Assembly: GCA_030728235.1 (NCBI GenBank)
Contig: JANRAA010000294.1
Coordinates: 1 to 9,068 of the forward strand
Length of the DNA stretch: 9,068 nucleotides
Origin: Flavobacteriales bacterium
GTDB lineage: Bacteria; Bacteroidota; Bacteroidia; Flavobacteriales_D; Sanyastnellaceae
Direction: 5' to 3'
A program made the translations under genes and the position numbers. This document shows, one piece after another, positions 5,751 through 9,068 of the stretch (position 1 is its first letter; each line of letters opens with the position of its first letter). Under the pieces are notes generated by a model that saw only the letters and a list, made by a program, of their open reading frames with translations, searched no databases and had not been told where the DNA came from.

Positions 5751-7217
5751 ATGACTCATTTTTTTAAACTGGCAGGAATACTGCCTCTGCTTTGCGCTAC
5801 CCTTGTCCTTCACGGACAGAATGAGACAGACGCGTTGCGATACAGTTTGACTGAACCCTTTGGAACGGCTCGTGCTTCAGGCATGGCAGGTGCTTTCGGT
5901 GCTTTGGGAGGTGACTTCACATCACTCGCAATAAATCCAGCAGGCATTGCCGTGTACCGAAGAAGTGAAATGGCTTTGACTTTTGGAATAAGCGGCTTCA
6001 ACACAAATACCGATTACAAAAACGAACAAAACAGCCAGAGTGAATTCCAATTCCATGTCCCTCAAATCGGCATGGTCGGGGTTTCAGAAAGCACCGGAAA
6101 TTGGAAATACGTTAACTATGGAATCGGATACAACAAGCTCCAAAACTTCAATCAGAGCTATGTTATTTCTGGAAAAGTGAACGACATCTCCATGACGCGT
6201 TTGTTCGCTGATCAAGCATTCGGGACAAACTTCGACGAACTCTATAACAGCTTTCCATACGGCGCTGGCTTGGCATGGGAAACCTACCTCATTGACCCAG
6301 TAGACACCAACACCAACAATCAATTCGTGGCCGCCATTCCTTATGGCGATGTGCAACAACGTATGGATGTGAGGCAAAGCGGACACATGGGTGAAACGGT
6401 TTTCACGGTTGGTGGAAATTACAACGACAATCTTTTTGTGGGCGCTACGCTCGGACTTCCAGTGGTGAGGTTCAATCGCACTACTACCTATCGAGAATCT
6501 GATATTGACGCTTCTCTGCCACTTGATAATTTCACATGGTCAGAAAACCTCTCGACATCAGGTAGCGGTGTGAACATCAAACTTGGTGCTATATACCGTG
6601 TGAACAACCTCTTGCGCTTGCACGGTGCATGGCATAGTCCGTCGAGCATAAGCCTCACCGATACATGGACCACAGCTATAAACTCAGAATTTAAAGACGG
6701 CAGCAAGTACAGCTCAAGCACCGATGGTGTGTATCAATACCGTTTAAAAACTCCAGGCAGGGTATTTCTTGGCGCGGCATTCATAATCGGTAAAGCAGGT
6801 TTGGTAAGTGCCGACTATGAGATGATAAACTACAGCAACGCCAGACTTCGACAGTCGAATTCTTTTCTCGACGATTACGATTTCAAAGCAGAAAACAACA
6901 CCATTGAAGCCCTTTACCGCAATGCCAACAATGTCCGCATTGGCACAGAGTGGCGCGTAGGCGAAGTATTCAGGGTGCGAGGCGGATACGCCTTCCAACA
7001 AAACCCGTTTGCCAAAGGTGCTACAAATTACACGAGCAACATCATGACATATTCAGGCGGTGTGGGTTACAGAGGCGACCACCTATTCGTGGATCTTGGT
7101 TACCAATACCGAAGTTCATCTGCTGAACAATATTTATTCGACCCCGCCAACACTTCTCCTGCCAATCTCGACATGGTAAAAGGTGAAGTTATTTTCGGAG
7201 TAGGATTGAGATACTAA
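5751..7217 (+). CDS. OMPP1/FadL/TodX-family outer-membrane protein
   Basis: 488 residues. Signal peptide about 1-22, ending LVLHG before Q23. It is followed by the family hallmark at residues 38-65: GTARASGMAGAFGALGGDFTSLAINPAG, with the conserved NPAG at 62-65. The remainder alternates as expected for a beta-barrel (many GxxY/NxxF strands, for example VGATLGLPVVRFNR, INLSG-like turns, FRVRGGYAFQQ, GGVGYRGDHLFVDLGYQYR) and ends in VGLRY with a terminal aromatic residue typical of BAM substrates. FadL/TodX relatives carry hydrophobic compounds across the outer membrane; in Bacteroidota this group is often labelled 'hemin receptor' on weak grounds, so the substrate here is unknown. It directly follows the lipoprotein gene with a 5-base gap and shares a bidirectional terminator with the convergent coiled-coil gene. 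Confidence 0.9.
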   Translation: MTHFFKLAGILPLLCATLVLHGQNETDALRYSLTEPFGTARASGMAGAFGALGGDFTSLAINPAGIAVYRRSEMALTFGISGFNTNTDYKNEQNSQSEFQFHVPQIGMVGVSESTGNWKYVNYGIGYNKLQNFNQSYVISGKVNDISMTRLFADQAFGTNFDELYNSFPYGAGLAWETYLIDPVDTNTNNQFVAAIPYGDVQQRMDVRQSGHMGETVFTVGGNYNDNLFVGATLGLPVVRFNRTTTYRESDIDASLPLDNFTWSENLSTSGSGVNIKLGAIYRVNNLLRLHGAWHSPSSISLTDTWTTAINSEFKDGSKYSSSTDGVYQYRLKTPGRVFLGAAFIIGKAGLVSADYEMINYSNARLRQSNSFLDDYDFKAENNTIEALYRNANNVRIGTEWRVGEVFRVRGGYAFQQNPFAKGATNYTSNIMTYSGGVGYRGDHLFVDLGYQYRSSSAEQYLFDPANTSPANLDMVKGEVIFGVGLRY

Positions 7218-7233
7218 TTTTTCTTGTAGACAT

Positions 7234-7268
7234 AAAAAAAGAGGCACCTCATTGAGATGCCTCTTTTT
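7234..7268. terminator. Bidirectional intrinsic terminator between convergent genes
   Basis: Seven A (7234-7240) precede GAGGCA (7241-7246). After a C-A mismatch the stem continues as CTC/GAG around an ATT loop, then TGCCTC (7258-7263) and TTTTT (7264-7268). The A-run and T-run pair and give a U-tract on both strands. It sits 16 bases after the stop of the outer-membrane protein gene and 18 bases from the stop of the minus-strand gene, so it can serve both. Confidence 0.9.
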
Positions 7269-7286
7269 GTATTTCGTTGCAATCAA

Positions 7287-8081
7287 TTACTTAATCGCCT
7301 TCTTTAGCTCTTTTACTACTTCGGCATCAATGCGCTCACGCTCTTCATCAGCCAACTCTTTATCAACCAAGATACGTCCGCTGTGCTCATCGATGATGAT
7401 CTTCTTGCGTGCTGCAACATCCAACTGCTTTTGAGGCGGTATGGTGATGTACGAACCAGCTGAAGCTTCACGCTCAATTGGCACTACTGCCAAACCGTTC
7501 TTAGAAGCTAAGCGGATGCGATCGTAAGCTGTAACCAAACGCTCTTCGATGTGTGATTTCATACCGTCAGACTTCGCCATAAGAATTTCTTCTTCCATGC
7601 GTGTCTCTTCGATGATCTCATCAAGTTCACCCTTCTTCGCTTCCAAATCGCCTTGACGTTCGCTCAAACGATTTGTACTAGCGTCGATCATTTCTTGCTT
7701 AGCAGATTTCATAGCGCTAAACTCTTTGATCTTCTTTTCGCAAAGTTGCATTTCCAAACCTTGAAACTCGATCTCTTTGTTCAAAGAATCAAATTCACGG
7801 TTGTTACGCACATTGTTCTGCTGCTCTTCATACTTCTTGATAAGCGTCTTGCTCTCTTCAATAGCATTCTTGCGGTCAGAAATGTGCTGCTCAATCTCGC
7901 GGATCTCGTCGTTCAGTTTATTCAAACGGGTGCTAAGACCTTCAATCTCATCTTCAAGGTCTTGAACTTCCAATGGAAGCTCTCCACGGATGATTCTGAT
8001 CTTGTCAATTTTTGAATCTATGACCTGCAACGCATACAATGCTCGCAGCTTTTCTTCAGCTGTAATCGCCTTTTTCGACAT
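7287..8081 (-). CDS. Coiled-coil protein of the C4 zinc-ribbon (zf-RING_7) family lacking its zinc ligands
   Basis: 264 residues, cytosolic. Residues about 8-185 are a long charged antiparallel coiled coil containing the family block NNVRNNREFDSLNKEIEFQ (89-107) and, near the start, LRALYALQVIDSKID. Residues 196-240 align with the terminal ribbon of the family (GLAVV, IPPQKQLD, KKIII, EHSGRILVD). In the family this carries two CxxC-type pairs. Here the ligand positions read S207, S210, D231 and S234, and the only Cys in the protein is C114, inside the coil. A short charged tail (241-264) extends past the ribbon. It starts one base after the stop of the Nif3-like gene (TGA-T-ATG), so the two form an operon. 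The role of this family in most bacteria is unsettled, and the loss of ligands implies a fold held without zinc. Family call is firm; biochemical role unknown. Confidence 0.85.
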   Translation of the reverse strand: MSKKAITAEEKLRALYALQVIDSKIDKIRIIRGELPLEVQDLEDEIEGLSTRLNKLNDEIREIEQHISDRKNAIEESKTLIKKYEEQQNNVRNNREFDSLNKEIEFQGLEMQLCEKKIKEFSAMKSAKQEMIDASTNRLSERQGDLEAKKGELDEIIEETRMEEEILMAKSDGMKSHIEERLVTAYDRIRLASKNGLAVVPIEREASAGSYITIPPQKQLDVAARKKIIIDEHSGRILVDKELADEERERIDAEVVKELKKAIK

Positions 8082-8082
8082 A

Positions 8083-9068
8083 TCAGTAATAATTTACCGG
8101 ATTGGTGTTGATGGTACTCAAATGAACGGCAAAGGTATTAAAATTATGGTTCAATTCGGCAGCTAATAATTCTCCTGTTTTCTGCTCGCTTTCATAGTGT
8201 CCGATATCCGCCAAAACCAAGTGATCCTCTGCATCAAAAAACTCGTGGTATTTAATATCTGCGGTAATGAAAACATCCGCGCCAGCGCGCTTGGCATCAC
8301 CCAACAAAAAGATACCCGAACCTCCACAAAGAGCAACTCTGCTTACCTCGTCTTTCAAAAATCGGGTGTGTTTGATAACCGAGAGATTGAATTTTTCTTT
8401 TACCAAATTAAAAAACGCTTCTGTCTTCATGGGCTTTTCCAATGTACCCAAAATACCTGAACCTATTTTATTGTAGGTGTTCTGAATCGAGATGATTTCA
8501 TGCGCCACTTCTTCATACGGGTGAGCAGCCTGCATAGCGGCTAGCACTGCGTGCAATTTAAATGTCTCGCAAATCATCTCCATGCGCACTTCATTGGCGA
8601 TGTGTCGCTCTCCGTGCTCTCCAACAAATGGATTGGCACCTTCGTTGGCCCTGAACGTGCCCTCACCCACTACGTTAAAACTGCACTCGTCGTAATTCCC
8701 AATATGGCCTCCACCCGCCGCAAACATAGCACTCCGCACCTGCTCTTGATGATCAACAGGAACGTACACAATTACTTTCTGCAAGATGTTTTCTTTCGGC
8801 CGCAGCACAGCAGTGTTTTTCAAATTCAATTGCTTAGCGAAATAGCCGTTTACACCAGCAACAACATTGTCTAAGTTCGTATGAATGGCATAAATAGCAA
8901 TGCCGTTACGAATGGCCTTTATAATGGTGCGCTCCACATAGTTCTTCCCATTAAATCGTTTCAAACCTGAAAAAACTATCGGGTGGTGCGCAATGACCAG
9001 ATTGACATTTAATCGAATGGCTTCATCAATGACATCTTCAGTGCAATCAAGCGCTATTACAGCCCCGT
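8083..9068 (-). CDS. Nif3-like dinuclear metal centre protein (DUF34/NIF3), N-terminus outside window
   Basis: 327 residues are visible. The frame is open to base 9068, so roughly the first 40 of about 365 residues are missing. An internal TTG at 8964 is not the start, because the conserved ALDCTEDVIDEAI and LVIAHHPIVFSGLK segments lie upstream of it. Metal ligands expected from the family are present (visible numbering): H27 and H28 in HHP, D66 in HTNLD, and H290 and E294 in GHYESE. Between the two halves is the PII/CutA-like insert of the long form (VIVYVPVDHQEQVRSAMFAAGGGHIGNY ... AAHPYEEVAHEI). The protein forms a toroidal hexamer in characterised relatives. Its substrate is debated: it was once called GTP cyclohydrolase I type 2, and a general function is not settled. 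It is followed after one base by the coiled-coil ribbon gene, a pairing I believe is common in Bacteroidota. Confidence 0.93.
   Translation of the reverse strand, partial: GAVIALDCTEDVIDEAIRLNVNLVIAHHPIVFSGLKRFNGKNYVERTIIKAIRNGIAIYAIHTNLDNVVAGVNGYFAKQLNLKNTAVLRPKENILQKVIVYVPVDHQEQVRSAMFAAGGGHIGNYDECSFNVVGEGTFRANEGANPFVGEHGERHIANEVRMEMICETFKLHAVLAAMQAAHPYEEVAHEIISIQNTYNKIGSGILGTLEKPMKTEAFFNLVKEKFNLSVIKHTRFLKDEVSRVALCGGSGIFLLGDAKRAGADVFITADIKYHEFFDAEDHLVLADIGHYESEQKTGELLAAELNHNFNTFAVHLSTINTNPVNYY

Noticed and set aside
5029..5813. Two overlapping minus-strand open frames, one very Pro-rich, opposite the lipoprotein gene
   Set aside because: They are the antisense of repetitive Asn/Gly/Trp codons. 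The low-complexity composition mirrors the sense gene, and the plus-strand gene has a lipobox and operon context.
7653..8874. Plus-strand open frames opposite the coiled-coil and Nif3-like genes
   Set aside because: Antisense shadows. The hydrophobic Leu/Phe runs come from reversed Glu/Lys codons of the coiled coil.

Overview
The window looks like a chromosomal segment of a marine-type Bacteroidota, most likely in the order Flavobacteriales (Cryomorphaceae/Crocinitomicaceae-like; this rank is inference). The evidence is: a textbook Bacteroidota promoter (TTTG, 19-nt spacer, TAnnTTTG) in front of a tRNA gene; a TodX/FadL-type 'OMPP1' barrel and an archaeal/eukaryal-type short ProRS of the kind common in this phylum; secreted proteins built from 'DDGSC' repeats, a PKD domain and MopE-like calcium motifs; and almost no Shine-Dalgarno signals. 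I see no phage, transposon or CRISPR array, and coding is dense. No intergenic gap exceeds about 160 bases apart from one that contains a tRNA.

Layout. 1-518 (+) is the 3' end of a large modular secreted protein. It ends in two dockerin-like EF-hand repeats and is followed by a strong hairpin terminator (556-611). 660-1001 (+) is a small stand-alone TfoX N-terminal-domain protein. It faces 1090-2067 (-), a Cys-rich secreted PKD protein whose C-terminus carries the same two modules as the first protein: one 'DDGSC' repeat and one EF-hand unit. Next on the minus strand come a bidirectional terminator, tRNA-Glu(UUC) with its own promoter, an uncharacterised 228-aa protein and proS. The last two are separated by one base.

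Divergent from proS is a plus-strand pair: a repeat-rich lipoprotein (4612-5745) and an OMPP1/FadL-family outer-membrane barrel (5751-7217), only 5 bases apart and likely co-transcribed. A bidirectional terminator (7234-7268) separates them from a convergent minus-strand pair. That pair is a Nif3-like dinuclear-metal protein (cut by the window end) and a coiled-coil protein of the C4 zinc-ribbon family, again one base apart.

Most genes are ordinary housekeeping or envelope genes. Points worth a second look are: the shared C-terminal EF-hand tails with no recognisable T9SS C-terminal domain; the zinc-ribbon protein in which all four expected Cys ligands are replaced; the low-complexity lipoprotein tied to a FadL barrel; the uncharacterised gene coupled to proS; and a tRNA promoter whose -7 box sits inside a perfect palindrome. 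I found no clear-cut new defence, mobile or regulatory system, and I do not claim one.
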